Below are positions 50,576-61,891 of a DNA stretch of 64,000 bases, one piece after another. The position numbers and the translations under genes were made by a program. This stretch comes from Knoxdaviesia capensis. Taxonomy: Eukaryota; Ascomycota; Sordariomycetes; Microascales; Gondwanamycetaceae. The stretch lies in contig LNGK01000004.1 of assembly GCA_001510575.1 (NCBI GenBank), forward strand, positions 1,153,339-1,217,338, read 5' to 3'. The notes beneath the pieces are model-generated. The model made no database searches. It had not been told where the DNA came from and saw only the letters and a program-made list of their open reading frames with translations. Numbering within the stretch: position 1 is the stretch's first letter; every line of letters starts with the position of its first letter.

Positions 50576-50866
50576 CTAAATCCAGTAGCCAGCGCCGCCG
50601 GGGTAGGGAGAGGAAGCCTGGTGGGGAGCATATCGCTGACCACCCAGATATGGCAGAGCACCCAGGTACTGATCGACAGTCATATACACCGGGCCGGCCG
50701 CAGGGGGCTGGACAGCCAGATGCTCCTCCTGGCCAGGCATGGGGTCTTGAACAGCCGGGGCAAGCGGCGCGGGGAAAGGCTCCGCGCTGGCCAGCGGCGA
50801 TCGAACGAGTTCATGATGGTTGTGGCGGGCATGGCCATACTCGGAGACGAAACCCACGGAAGCCTC
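50576..50866 (-). other. In-frame open extension after the cbf1 stop codon
   Basis: Directly after the cbf1 TAG, the same frame continues for 96 sense codons to a TAA. The encoded peptide has a protein-like composition and ends YMTVDQYLGALPY...GGAGYWI. It could be joined by TAG readthrough or by removal of a 42-nt GTTGAA...CCCTAG segment (50867-50908, a multiple of three), though that donor is poor and no CTRAC branch site is visible. A recent nonsense mutation, or chance openness of GC-rich DNA, are the alternatives; another frame on this strand is also open here. Confidence 0.4.
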
Positions 50867-51846
50867 CTAGGGCGTGGATGCGCTCGCCGCAGCATTCGAC
50901 AGTTCAACCTTGGCGGGGATCTCAACTCCGGCCGACTGGCACAGCCGCTTGTACGTCTCGAGCTCGCGGTACAGGCGCTCGCACTCGGCACGCAGCTTAT
51001 CGGCCGTCTGGCTAAGAGCCCCAATTGCCTGCTCGGTCAGCAGCTTCTCGAGCGTCCACTTCTCGATGTTGGACGCCTCGTTGGTCTTCAGCTGCTGGAT
51101 GAACTGGACGGCCTTCTGCAGGATCGAGCCCTTGTTCTTCTCGCAGCCAGGGACGATCTTGGCAAGCTCGTTGATTCCCTCGTTGATGGTCTCGCGACGG
51201 CGGCGTTCGACTACACAGATGAGTAGTGTACCTGTTAGTTTATGCGGATTCCAAAGCAGCTGGGTTGAGACACATATGACTTACCCTCCTTGTGGTTGTC
51301 CTTGCGGAGCTTGTGCCACTCCGCCGATCCAACGGCAGGCTTCCGGAAAGTGCCATCGCCCGAGCGGGCCGAGCTGCCAGCCAGAGCCGAATCGTCAAGG
51401 TGGCTCATATCAGAGAACGAGCTCTCGCCAGCCTCCAGTCTCATCTGCTGCTCAGTCGAAACAGGAATGTGGAGGGTGGGGATGGTGGGGTAGAGAGAGT
51501 CAAGGGCAGCGGCCGCAGTGCTCGAGGCAGTGGCTGCGACCTCAGCAGCCGTAGCCGCCTCGGTGGCGGCGTGGGCATCAGCAGCGGTCTGGGTCACAGA
51601 GTCGGCGGCATGGCTCTCGGAGGCGGCAGTAGCCTGCTGGAGGGCACTCAGATCGCCAGCGGCAGCAGCAGCCTCAACGGCGCTCTCGATGAAGCTCAAG
51701 TTGGGCACATCGTTTCCGGACATGGCCGCAGTCGGGGCAGTGCGCTTGGAACGGCGGTCGATGGGGCTCATGGGCTCAGAAAGGCCACGCTTTCTCTTGC
51801 TGCCAGGCGAGGTAGCCTCAACAGCGGGATCAATGACATCAGCCAT
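50867..51846 (-). CDS. cbf1: CBF1-like basic helix-loop-helix transcription factor
   Basis: Two exons: 51846-51285 and 51210-50867, with a 74-nt intron (GTAAGT donor, TGTAG acceptor), giving 301 aa. The start context is strong (CACCATGGCT). Residues 1-165 are Ala/Ser-rich with a basic patch (GSKRKR). The bHLH begins near residue 180: DNHKE before the intron, then VERRRRETINEGINELAKIV, followed by CEKNKGSILQKAVQFI and a coiled-coil helix. The His, Glu and Arg of the basic region are those of class B factors that bind CACGTG. Yeast Cbf1 serves centromeres and sulfur-amino-acid genes; in filamentous fungi it acts as a general E-box regulator. The frame stays open for 96 codons after the TAG stop (see the separate entry). 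Confidence 0.9.
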
Positions 51847-54430
51847 GGTGAATTATGGTTGATGGAATGGATAGAGAGTTATTGATCTGTAGGGGATGAT
51901 CTGGTTAATATACAGTTACGGTATAACCCTAAGAGGGGGGATGCCAGTGAATGATCGTGAAAACAGGATGGAGCTTCAACGGCCACAGCTATGACCGGAA
52001 GCAGTGAACAGCATGCGGGCAGCTACAGCGCAAGCCACCGATCACCTCGGCGATATGATAGTCCGCAGCCGAGAGCTCGGGGGAGCTTCTCTCTCCCCTG
52101 TAAGAAGAAAGGGCACGGCATCAAACGCCGAATGTGGCTTGGCTGTAGCTATCCGGTCGCCGGCCGTTGCCGTACTGCACCTGGATTCCCAGCATGGGAA
52201 AAGGCAAGCAGATACAGCCATAGCAACATCAAGCATCACCATTGCCACCACCATTGCCATCATAATCACCGTGATTCCTTGTCATTTTGGTTGGCTACTC
52301 ACCTTGTTTGGGTTCCCCAGGTCAATTGGTGGAGCGATAAAGAATGAGATCACGGGGTTTTGGGGGCGATAACAGACTGACTCCTCACGTGTTTTCCGTG
52401 ACCGTGAAAGGAGAAAACTGCGGAAATCTCGTGATCTGGCGTTTAGATAGTCTGGGATTTTTATTTTTCTGGGTCGATTCTCCTGCAAGCCAACACGTCT
52501 GAATTAGTCCACTTAGACCTTTCTCCCCTGGTTCAATAGCAATAACCCAGAGATTTGCAACCAAAAAGTCGAAAAGGAAGAAGCAAAAGAAAGCAAGAAA
52601 GATATCACGTACCTTGAGACCGAGAAAAGAAATCAAAAGGATGATTATTTCGTCGAATTAATTTGAATGAATAAGAACGTCGTTAAAAGAGGGTGGAAAT
52701 CGAATAAAACTCACGAGTTCCAACTCACGGGATCTGGCGAGTGTTTTAACGGAAGATGAGAAGAGGAGGAAGAAAGAAAAGTCACGAGGAATCAGGAGGA
52801 AATAAACACGTGCAAGAATTTTGGGGGGAAATCACTGGCTATAAATGGCGAGGCCCGAATGGCCTGAGACAGAAAAACAAAATGACCATTGATGCCTGAG
52901 GCCTGAAGCGTCAAAATGGCGGGAAATTCCCGCTGACTCAGCCACCCTACGTGCTGTGATTGGCTGTGTGGGTGGGTTCTGCACATAGCTCCTGAGTCAC
53001 GTTATGATGAGTCCCGTGCACACCCGAATGGCAAAGTACCTTTTGTATTAGTGTTCGGTGGGAAAAGGACATATGTGCCAAATCACCCCACTTAAGCTTC
53101 ACGTCAGCTGCAGCCAATCAGCACGCACCATGTCACCACCCGCCATCTCAGCGACTTTTTAACCTTTTGACACCTTGACGGCCAGCTCCATCAAGTTGCA
53201 GTTTTTCGGTGGGCTTTGCAGGAACTATGGAGGACATCCAGGTGCTCTCTACCGGATCGCTCGCCAAACGAGAAGAGTATTCGGATCTCAAGACAAACAT
53301 TATGGCAGGATCATCCAGGAAACCCTAAGCAGCCTCACGGAATAAGATGAGCATAGATGAACCCTGATGGCCAGCCGCCCAGGCCTCGATGCGATCCACT
53401 CTTCCATGACATCGTGTTATCCGCTCGGATGGGAACCCCTCTCTTCTTATCATGTCATGTTACACCTCGCATTTAGTTGGCGGATTCTGACGCCGCCCCG
53501 ATTTCGCCTACTGCCAGCCAGCTGACCATGCCAAGGTCGTAGATACGCAAAGGCATCGCCTTCTCCAAGTTTCTGAGCACCCGAAAATTTGGGGATCGTT
53601 GTCTTAGGGTTAGGGTTGGGAGGCCGAATTCTGCCACCTCGCTTCTTAAGCACTTCAGTCCCAACCTTCAACGGAGTTTGAGGCGGTTATATGCTCAGAA
53701 GATATACATATATAGTGAAATAATCCTTTCGATTACGTCTTTTACGTAATCTGTCGTTATAGGCTCTGGCTTTGTTCTTCTTCTCTCATCACTTGTAAAA
53801 TAAGAGGGAACTATGAATAGAGGATGCTGAACACTCATGTCTGGAGTGGAGTAGTACAGCCCTCAACTAAACAGTTATACTATCACCAAGATGCCCACCT
53901 AGAAGGCCATACCAGTAGTAATTTTATAAACCCTCCTTGAGAAATCCCCCTCTTATACCTCTAAGCCTCGAGAGCTCTCACCAGTTGGTGGTGGCGGTGA
54001 GCCCCGGCAGAATCCGATAGCCGCCACTCACCGCCCAATTACCGCCTGAATCTCGACCTCTCATCAACCTCACATCTTCAACCAACAGATTTCAGCATTA
54101 TCAATCCTCTTATTTGTGTATGCTTCACGACCTTTTCCTTCATATCTCATTGTTGCCTTTTAGCTAGCACTTTGACACAGCACCAGAGTCCACTTCCTAC
54201 TGTTGTTTTGTGCTTTCACCTCTAGGTTCTATCTGTTCCCTCGTTGCTCCTCCACCTCCTTCGTCCGACCCAGCTCCGAAATTCGGGTGTGACACCCCCA
54301 CCAACTCCGACCGGCTCCGGTACCCAGCGGACAGCACACGGAGCTTCAGTCGCCTTGAACGGGGACCTACCCCGACCACCAAAAGCCACCTGACTGCCCC
54401 CTCCCCAGGGTGCCAACCACCACTCCCACC
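51847..54430. promoter_or_regulatory. Divergent spacer between cbf1 and fyv10
   Basis: A 2.6-kb divergent intergenic region. It has a CACGTG E-box near 52,808 that could allow cbf1 self-regulation (inference), several small ORFs without domains, and a short telomere-like TTAGGG pair at 53,604-53,620. A C/T-rich leader precedes the fyv10 start from about 54,050. Confidence 0.4.
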
Positions 54431-55732
54431 ATGGCCGACGCCGCAAACCCCACCCTCAAACACGCCGACCACACGCTCCTCGAACAGCCGCTGCTGCGCG
54501 TGCCGTACGAGCAGCTCCGCAACAACTTCCGCGGCGCGCACTTCGCCGTCGAGAAGGAGAACGCCGCGCTCAAGACGCTGCTCAAAGATGCCGCCACCGG
54601 CAGCCTGAACAGCCGCGCGGGGCCGGCCGACGCCGTGCGCGCGCTCGACGACATGATCGCGCAGGCGCAGGGCCTGCGGCGCCGCCTCGACGGCCACGCC
54701 GCCGAAGAGGCCAGCCTGCACCGCCAGCTTGCCGCGCGCGTGGCCCACCTGGACGACCTGTACGCGGTGCCCTCGTACGACGACCCGCGCTACGAGGCCT
54801 GGAGCCGCACCCGGCTCAATCGCCTGATGGCCGACTACATGCTGCGGAAGGGCTACTTGCTCAGCGCCAGTGCCATGGCGGCGCTGCCGGGCTTGGAGGA
54901 CCTGGTTGACGGCCACATCTTTGCTAATATGCACCGGATCTCGCGCAGTCTGCTTTCGGAGAGCGTGACTGAGGCGCTGGCTTGGTGTCAGGAGAACAAG
55001 AAGGAGTTGCGGAAGATGGAGGTAAGGCTTTATTCTCGAATTCCTTCTTTTTTATCTATACCGCCCTGCTAATACAGACTAAAAACGAAACAGAGCGACC
55101 TGGAGTTCCTCCTGCGCTTCCAGCAATTCATCGAGCTTCTCCGCGAAGAATCCGATTCCCGCCTGGTCAAGGCCATCCTGCACGCGCGCAAGTACATCGT
55201 ACCGTACGCCGACACCCACAGCGCCGAGGTCCAAGCCGCGGCGGGCCTCCTCGCCCTGCCCGCGCCGCCGCGCCACCCCCACTCCAACTTCAAGGTGGAC
55301 CTGTGGAGCCGCGGCCGGTGGGCGCGGCTCGCCAACACCTTCATCGTGACCTACCACACGCTGCTCGGCATCCCGCTGGTCCCGCTGCTCAACACCGCGC
55401 TGTCGCCGGGCCTCTCCGCCCTCAAGACGCCCGCGTGCCACTCGGCCGAGCGCGACCGCGCCGTCGGCACGCCCGCATCGGTCGGCCAGCAGTCGCTGTG
55501 CCCCGTGTGCTCGACCGAGCTCAACGAGATCGCCCGCTTCGTGCCGTACGCCCACCACTCGTGCTCGTTCGTCGAACACGACCTCGTCCTCCTCCCCAAC
55601 GGCCAGGTGTGCGGCTCGGCCCGCTTGATGCTGAATAGCCGCAAGTCGGGCTTGGGCCCCGAGTCGGTCAAGGACCCCGTCACTGGAGACGTGTTCGACT
55701 CGGCTGACCTGAAGAAGGTGTTCATCACCTAA
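54431..55732 (+). CDS. fyv10: Fyv10/Gid9, RING-type subunit of the GID/CTLH ubiquitin ligase
   Basis: Two exons, 54431-55021 and 55094-55732, with a 72-nt intron (GTAAGG donor, AACAG acceptor), give 409 aa. The start is CACCATGGCC. The domain order fits the family: an N-terminal helical region, LisH at about residues 126-158 (RLNRLMADYMLRKGY), CTLH at about 160-225 (EALAWCQENKKELRKME-SDLEFLLRFQQFIEL), CRA up to about 310 (ending LSALKTPACHS), and a Gid-type degenerate RING from Cys333 (CPVCSTELNEIARFVPYAHH). In yeast the complex degrades gluconeogenic enzymes when glucose returns, with Gid2 and Gid9 forming the catalytic RING pair. The C-terminal DPVTGDVFDSADLKKVFI block is also typical. Coding DNA is very GC-rich. 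Confidence 0.95.
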
Positions 55733-57644
55733 GTGAGTGGGCTGCGCGATCGTGCCGCGAGTACTCGTGGCCTTTTGCTTCTGTCCAACCTTTGCTTTTG
55801 CTCTTCGTTTTGCTCTTCATGTACAATAGAAAGACAGTATGTTTTATGTCCTGTACCGGTACTCGCAACCAGATTGGGCCCTGCGCGTGTTCTGCTTTTC
55901 TTTGCTTTTACGAGCTTCATCTCTCGTCTCAGGCGTTTTCTTCGGATTCGGTCAGGAGTTTTTTTTTCGCTTTATTCTTAATCACTCACTCTACATAGGT
56001 CAATGAATCATGCATAAATTCCCGAGCAAGGACGGATGTCAGTGATAGTTCTTCTGTATTGGAAACCAACCGCTCTGCCGCCGGTATCGACCTCTTTTCT
56101 AAGACACACAAATATAAATGGAGAAAGCAATATACATGTATATCGCCATTCCAATCCACGCAAACGCTTTTGAGAAGGGGTCTTCTTGTGACCCCAGAAC
56201 ATACTTTATCTGTCACAAGACAAAGACGGACTGCATCAGACCCAAATCGAGGAGACCTTTTGTTCTCACACTTCATCTTTCGGTCTTGAATGCGAGTCAT
56301 CCAGTACAACCGACCGCAAGAGCCAGTCACCACACCAGCACCCAAGACATCACAGCGTCTCGGGTTCCGCCAAAGATTTCGAAACATCGGGCGCGACCCC
56401 TCCAAAAAAAAAGCAGAAAACACACGCACAGACTCGACACACAGGCACACGAGAGACTCTGGACGGAACACCAAGGTCTCAACCAAAAACGTAAGCAGAA
56501 GACACGAGAGACGGAGGATGAAGAGAGAACAAACACGACGAACCCAGAGTTCTAATAAGAATCTGGGCGTCAGAAGAGAAAATTTTAAAGCAGATGTCCC
56601 AGTACGGTCGGGAATCTCTCTCGACATTAAACAGAGAAAAGCAAACGAAAACTCACTCCCCCCACAAAACCCCAACCAACGAGAAACAAAACCGACCCAA
56701 AAGGTTGGGAGATAGGAGGAAAAGCATACAACGAGGGACAAGAGAGAACAGAAAAAGACACCTGAAAAGAGAAAACAAAAGGACACCCGAGAACCGTAGA
56801 CCGAGCAGAACAGAAAACAAACACACACCGATGAGATGAAAAGCAAAGCGGAGATGAAAAGCAAAGCGGACAAGACGGGAGCGATACAAGCAGGAAGAAA
56901 ACGGCAACCGAAAAGGAACCAGGAGAGAAAAGAAAAAAAAAGAGCGTAGCGTAGAACGAGAACCGTGAAAAAAAAATGCCCGGATGCCCTCCCAGAAAAA
57001 AAAAGGGCGAGGATGAAGGAAGCCAACCAAAAAAAAGCCCCCGAAACCACGCCCATTCCCATCCTTCAACCATGTTTTTCCATCCCGAATATCCCACCGT
57101 AACACAAACACAACCGAAAGAAACAAAGGAGACCGAGATGACCAAAAGAGGCACAGACTAGGACTAGAGAGGAAGAAAAGACGAAATCCAGACCCGAAGA
57201 GAGGTGGAGTGAAGTGGGGTCCTATCAAGACTCGAAATAGGGGAAGAGGGGGGGGGGGCTCGAGCAAGAAAGAAACAGAAAGGCGCCGAGACGCTTTGGC
57301 TATCCGTTGATAACCTCTAATGCATCCCGAAGAGAATCCATTGGTGGGGGAGTAGGTGATTCCGAAATATGAGTGATCGGTGGCGAAGAGGAGAGGAGAG
57401 GTTGTGATCAGGAGAAAAAGGGTCGGTGGATTCGAGTTCGTAAATCGGGAGGGGGGAAGAGGAGTGCAGAAGATGGCGAGGACTCCGGGCAGGGGGATAA
57501 ATGGAAGACAGAAAAAAAAAAGATCAAGGCGAGACGAGAGATGACATGGCCTCTTCTGCCAGGGAAAACACCCACAAGGACAGAATCATCCACCAAGACT
57601 CGCCTGTCTTAACTTCTGCTTCCCGGTTCGGTTTCGGTGTCTAT
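55733..57644. other. Convergent 3' spacer between fyv10 and caf1
   Basis: 1.9 kb between two gene ends. The plus strand is A/G-rich from about 56,000 to 57,600, so the minus strand (the caf1 3' side) is T/C-rich and almost free of stop codons, which explains a spurious 358-codon minus-strand ORF. A short tandem duplication (unit GATGAAAAGCAAAGCG, two copies) lies at about 56,836-56,869. Confidence 0.5.
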
Positions 57645-59327
57645 CTATCTCATTCCGGGAATGGCAAAGTTGCCGAAAACACCGCCTCCACCGCCAGGAG
57701 TCATCGGACCTCCGACATTCATGCCACCCATGTTCGAGCCCGAGGGAGTTCCAGACATGCCGGTGGCCAGGCCAGCCGGGGCATTGTTCGGGGTGCTGGG
57801 AGCACCGTGACCGTTGGCACCCTCAACATGGCCACCAGAGCTGGTGATGTTGGGCTGGCCATACGCCATGTCGGGAATGTTGAGGCCCCAGATCTTTCCA
57901 ATGTGCTCGTCCGAGATCTCTCCGTTGTAGATGCGCTCGCGCATCTGGAAGAACACCTTACCAGTGAGCAGCGAATCGGAACCAGCCTGGTGGGCTGAGC
58001 CCACGCGCTTGATCTTCAGCGTCTCGGCAATGTTCTCCAGACCCGACTTGTGCTCAAACTTCATGAGGATATCAGCGCTATTGGGATCGCTCGGGGTGAG
58101 CTGACCGGAGTTGTGGAGCTTGATAGCATGCTTCATGAGATGCTTCACGTCGTAGGTGGCGGGGAAGTACAGTTTCATCATCTTATCGAAGTCGACTTCA
58201 TCGTTCGGCAGAAGCTTGCAAATGAGGTTCTTGGTGAGATAGCCGAAATCGTAGCCGCCGTGGAACGAGATCCACTTCACGTCCGAGTAGCAGACCAGAC
58301 CCGAGGGGATCAGGAGCGAGGCGAAGTCGTGGGGGTCAATACCATCGCGTTCGAGGAGGTTAAAGTCGATGCCCGCGCTCTGTAGTGACTCGATCGACTT
58401 CTCGTTGTACATGTCGTTGCGCAGGGAGATCTTGAAGTTGAACTGCCAAGCGTATGGGAACGGCGAGGTCAGGGGGCCACGCTTACCCATCTCGGCGAGA
58501 TCTTGGGGCGAGGGCCGGGCGGGAGGCATCTCTCCATCTTCGTTGAACAGAGCAATGCCGATTTGAATCACCTTCAGAAGGTCCACGTTGGTGCGTAGGC
58601 ATTGATAGTGGTAATCGCTTTTGCCCCGGAAATTACCCATGGGCCGGGAGACGATACCAGGAAACTCGGTGTCCTGCAAAGAGAGAAAGAGACAAGGGGA
58701 TATTATTAGCGAGATACAGCGAAGTAAGGCGTAGGGTGGATAGATAAAACTTACCATCGCAACAATCGGATACTTTTCAATCATGACCCGTAGGGCGGCA
58801 AACTCTTCATGAAGGTTATGCTTCCACACGTCACGAATTCTTCCCTTGTTCTGTTGGTTCCGGGCCGAAACCGTGGCAGCAAACTCAGCGGGAGAAGCAT
58901 GGGCCGATCCAACCTGATGGGGCGGCGGCGGACCGTGCTGCTGTTGCTGATGCTGCTGATGCTGGTGCTGCTGCTGGTGCTGTTGGTGCGCCTGCTGCGC
59001 CTGCGCCTGCTGCTGAGCGGCAACCTGCTGAGCTTGCTGAGCGGCAGCCGCGTGCTGCTGCTGCTGGTAATTAGCGGCCTGGAAGGCCAGGCGGGGGCCG
59101 TCAATGACTCCATTACCTCCGAAGCCGTTGCTGAGACCAACCATACCGAGACCGGCACCGTTGGGGTTAGGGAAGGCGTTTAGCTGCGAGTTACCGGCAC
59201 CGAGATAGCCCGGTGCACCGCTCGGCATACCCGGCTGGTGGCCATGGGGCTGACCATGCTGGGGGAATTGCGAATGGTAGGGAGACTGGACGTGCCCGCC
59301 AGGGTAGCGCGGGATAGTGGGTGGCAT
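57645..59327 (-). CDS. caf1: Caf1/Pop2 deadenylase, catalytic subunit of CCR4-NOT
   Basis: Two exons, 59327-58755 and 58673-57645, give 533 aa. The 81-nt intron (GTAAGT to TGCAG) is a multiple of three and stop-free, so the frame also reads through it. Residues about 85-135 are Gln/His/Ala-rich. The RNase D-type DEDD nuclease follows: Asp192 and Glu194 in DTEFPG, Asp333 in HGGYDFGY and Asp424 in HQAGSDSLLTG, so the catalytic set is complete. WKHNLHEEFAAL and DYHYQCLRTNVDLLKVIQ are also classic Caf1 blocks. The enzyme shortens mRNA poly(A) tails in the cytoplasm. A fungal-type insertion (about residues 385-400) and a Gly-rich tail extend the usual 290-430 aa length. The start ATG is four codons after the stop of an in-frame upstream ORF. 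Confidence 0.95.
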   Translation of the reverse strand: MPPTIPRYPGGHVQSPYHSQFPQHGQPHGHQPGMPSGAPGYLGAGNSQLNAFPNPNGAGLGMVGLSNGFGGNGVIDGPRLAFQAANYQQQQHAAAAQQAQQVAAQQQAQAQQAHQQHQQQHQHQQHQQQQHGPPPPHQVGSAHASPAEFAATVSARNQQNKGRIRDVWKHNLHEEFAALRVMIEKYPIVAMVSFIYPPYALLRCISLIISPCLFLSLQDTEFPGIVSRPMGNFRGKSDYHYQCLRTNVDLLKVIQIGIALFNEDGEMPPARPSPQDLAEMGKRGPLTSPFPYAWQFNFKISLRNDMYNEKSIESLQSAGIDFNLLERDGIDPHDFASLLIPSGLVCYSDVKWISFHGGYDFGYLTKNLICKLLPNDEVDFDKMMKLYFPATYDVKHLMKHAIKLHNSGQLTPSDPNSADILMKFEHKSGLENIAETLKIKRVGSAHQAGSDSLLTGKVFFQMRERIYNGEISDEHIGKIWGLNIPDMAYGQPNITSSGGHVEGANGHGAPSTPNNAPAGLATGMSGTPSGSNMGGMNVGGPMTPGGGGGVFGNFAIPGMR

Positions 59328-59339
59328 GCCCTTGGGATT

Positions 59340-60101
59340 CTATTCCCAGGAAATGACTGGGCCACCGAACGAAGGATTGTTGTTGTCGAAGGGAGAGGTT
59401 GTGGGGTCAAGGTTGGACCAAAAGTCCTGGAACAAGTTGCGGCCGATGGAGTCGAACTGAAATTCGAAGGGAAGAAGAGACGTCTGGGGATAATGACGAT
59501 CGGCGTAGGAGGCGGAGTGAGGTCGAGGTGTTCCTAGAGACGGAACTCGGGCCGGCTGGGCAATAGCAGAGTTCGCTGTGCTATGGCTGGACGAATTGCC
59601 TCCGGCGGAAGCTGAAAAATGGGCGGTGCGATTGGGGTAAAAAGTTGTAAAGGTTAAGGTTCTGGGACCCGCGCTTTTGACAACAGGTTTGGCGTCACGG
59701 TCAGTATTTTGTGACGTGTGCTCAACCTTGCCCTTATCGTTATCGCCTCCGTTGAAGTTGCCGTTGCCGTAGCTGTTGAGCTCGTAGCTGCCGATTCCGT
59801 TTCCGCCGTCGTGGTAGCGGGTGTTAAAGTCGGAGGGATTGGTGTTGTACCCCCAGTTATTGTGGGTGTTCTGACTGTGGCTGTTGTCGCTGAAAAAGTG
59901 GTGAATTATACCACGGTTGTACTCGTTTCCGCCCCCAGCAGAAACGTGACCACCAGTAGTAGACGCGTTTGCCTGCTGCTGAACCGGATGGGGTTCTACC
60001 GGCAACAGAAACTGAGACTGAGGAAATCCAAAAGGAACTTGGTTCTCGAAGGTGTCTACAGTTTCGTTATGGTCCGACTGTGCCTGTTGGCTTGGCTGCA
60101 T
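59340..60101 (-). CDS. Upstream ORF (253 aa) in frame with caf1, unrecognised
   Basis: The ORF from the ATG at 60101 to the TAG at 59340 lies on the caf1 strand and in the caf1 frame; only TAG plus four codons (Asn-Pro-Lys-Gly) separate it from the caf1 start. It starts MQPSQQAQSDHNETVDTF, is rich in Asn, Gly, Ser and His in the middle, and ends with a more structured-looking stretch (LLPFEFQFDSIGRNLFQDFW). No consensus donor (GTAAGT, GTATGT, GTGAGT, GTACGT) lies inside it, so splicing out the TAG is unlikely. It may be a translated leader ORF that controls caf1, a separate protein on the same transcript, or a readthrough N-terminal extension. No domain is recognised. Confidence 0.45.
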   Translation of the reverse strand: MQPSQQAQSDHNETVDTFENQVPFGFPQSQFLLPVEPHPVQQQANASTTGGHVSAGGGNEYNRGIIHHFFSDNSHSQNTHNNWGYNTNPSDFNTRYHDGGNGIGSYELNSYGNGNFNGGDNDKGKVEHTSQNTDRDAKPVVKSAGPRTLTFTTFYPNRTAHFSASAGGNSSSHSTANSAIAQPARVPSLGTPRPHSASYADRHYPQTSLLPFEFQFDSIGRNLFQDFWSNLDPTTSPFDNNNPSFGGPVISWE

Positions 60102-61216
60102 CTGAAGGTGACTGGGTTTACAGGAAGCTTCCCCCTCCTTATGTGGCCCGTGAATCTTTTTCTTATAAAAAGATAACGCACACAATCGGGAGTAAAACAA
60201 CCTTGAAACAGAAAGACCGAAAGACAGGAAATGACGATCGAATGGATCCGGACTCGAGGGGAAAAAAAAGCTTCCGGCTGGAACAAGATTGGAGCGGTTG
60301 GGAGACCTTGACTCTTCAGAAAGGAGACCTATTACAACGAATGAGGTTCAGTCAACCAGAGACGGCACAGTTAGTACTATTGGTCGGGACAAATTTGGCG
60401 GATGCAGACCAGTCACTGAGTTCGAGGGAGAGCCACCGAGACCGAGAGAGAGAGACCGCAGTCGGATGGTTGAAGGAGAGCACCTGCCTGTAGAGTCCAG
60501 GAGTGAAAAACCAGGGATGAGAGTCCAAGTTTGAAATGGGAGATATCTGAACTGGAGTTGAGATACCAATCGAAAACTTGAGGAGTTGGGGATCTTAAAG
60601 ATGGAGAGGAAAAAAGGAAGAGAAGAGAGAAACAAAATTAGAGGATGAGGAGAGAGATCGGATGAAACAAGAACCTATCAATATTAGTTCTAGGACGATA
60701 GAGAATAGTAGGGGAATTAGAGGTGTGGGCGAACAAAGAATGACGAGGATAAAAGAAAGAATGGTGAAGATATCGCCAAACGAGGTTGAAGGTGTATGAG
60801 GTGGTGATGAAGCAATTCACGAGAGTTCGAGTCAGTCAGTTGGGAGAGAAAGTGTTCCAGCCTTGTGGTTGGTGGTGTGGTGCGAATCAGTTCAAGGGCC
60901 ACATGTATACTGACATCAAGATATACAATGCCACAGCAGCTGCAGTAACGAACCCTTAACATATAGATACAGACTTCTGGCCCCACCACCCACTTTTCCC
61001 TGTAAAAAATCCGAGGCTCAATAATGGGTAAACCCAGGCCAGATCTCAATTACCCGACAATACTCCGGCTCCAGCCAATCACCTGTGAGAGAATCCAACT
61101 CATCATGCTCTTTTGCATTGGGACTTCTTGTTCCCTTGGAGAGAGCTTCCTTCAATTGTGACTTCTGTTTAGAGGTGTTTTTCTTTTCTACCGATAGAGC
61201 AACACACCCACACACA
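60102..61216. promoter_or_regulatory. Divergent promoter region, caf1 side and complex I B12 side
   Basis: A 1.1-kb divergent spacer. The half next to the upstream ORF is purine-rich on the plus strand, so pyrimidine-rich in the caf1 sense, as in other leaders of this window. The half before 61,217 ends in CAACACACCCACACACA directly before the ATG. No ORF is supported. Confidence 0.4.
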
Positions 61217-61891
61217 ATGCATCCTTCAAGGTGAGCCCTGATTGACTGTCCCGGACAGGAAAAGACAGACTGAATGCCGGAAACGAGACTGACGCGTGAG
61301 ACGACCTCCGAGCAGAATACTCCGGGCCCACGCCCCCAAGCCGAACATCACCGGCTTCGATATGGCCGCCATGCGCGCCGCCTCGACGAAGCCGTTCTAC
61401 GACCCGTGGGAGAGACAGTACGTTAACACCGGTGCTTTGGGGGGCTGAGAGAGGGGCTGGCTGGGGCAATTGATGGTGTGAGCAGAGCATATTCGTGCTA
61501 GGCGAGGGGACGAGGCATACGGTTCGGTCGTGTATTCTTGGATAAGCCCGGAATGGCCGCACCGATGGGAGAAGCGTGAGATGATGCCATCTTCATGGGC
61601 TGTGCCGAGACTTGTCAAGAATACACACCCGGGCTCCCAATCGTCATCTACCACACCTCTGTTGCCCTCCACACCGGGAAGGAGGACATATACTAACACA
61701 CAACCCACTTCTCCAGTGAGGCCTGGCGCACCCAGGGTGTCTTCACCCGCTTCAACCGCTTCCGCGGCACCCTCCCCGGCCTCGGCACGGCAACCGTTGC
61801 CTTCGCCGCCTACTGCACATACGAGTACTTCTTCATGCAGGACGACCACCACCACGGCGACGACGCCCACGGAAAGGCCGAGCACCACTAA
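61217..61891 (+). CDS. NADH:ubiquinone oxidoreductase B12 (NDUFB3-type) subunit
   Basis: A small accessory membrane-arm subunit of mitochondrial complex I. Three exons are read: a 14-nt first exon (61217-61230), then 61316-61417 and 61717-61891. The introns of 85 nt (GTGAGC, ACTGAC branch site) and 299 nt (GTACGT, TACTAACA branch site, CCAG) give 96 aa. The protein reads MHPSR, NITGFDMAAMRAAS, PWERHEAWRTQGVFTRFNRF, then the transmembrane-like FPGLG-type segment (LPGLGTATVAFAAYCTYEYFF) and a His/Asp-rich tail ending in HH. These are the usual marks and length of the B12 family. The ORF is broken by introns, so no single frame shows it whole. Confidence 0.93.

Noticed and set aside
53604..53620. 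Telomere-like TTAGGG repeats
   Set aside because: Only two full units; too short to be a telomere relic or functional site.
55986..57062. 358-codon minus-strand ORF downstream of caf1
   Set aside because: The plus strand is A/G-rich here, so the minus strand is T/C-rich and nearly lacks stop codons. The peptide is Phe/Leu/Ser/Cys-rich low complexity with no domain; it is best read as 3' flank.
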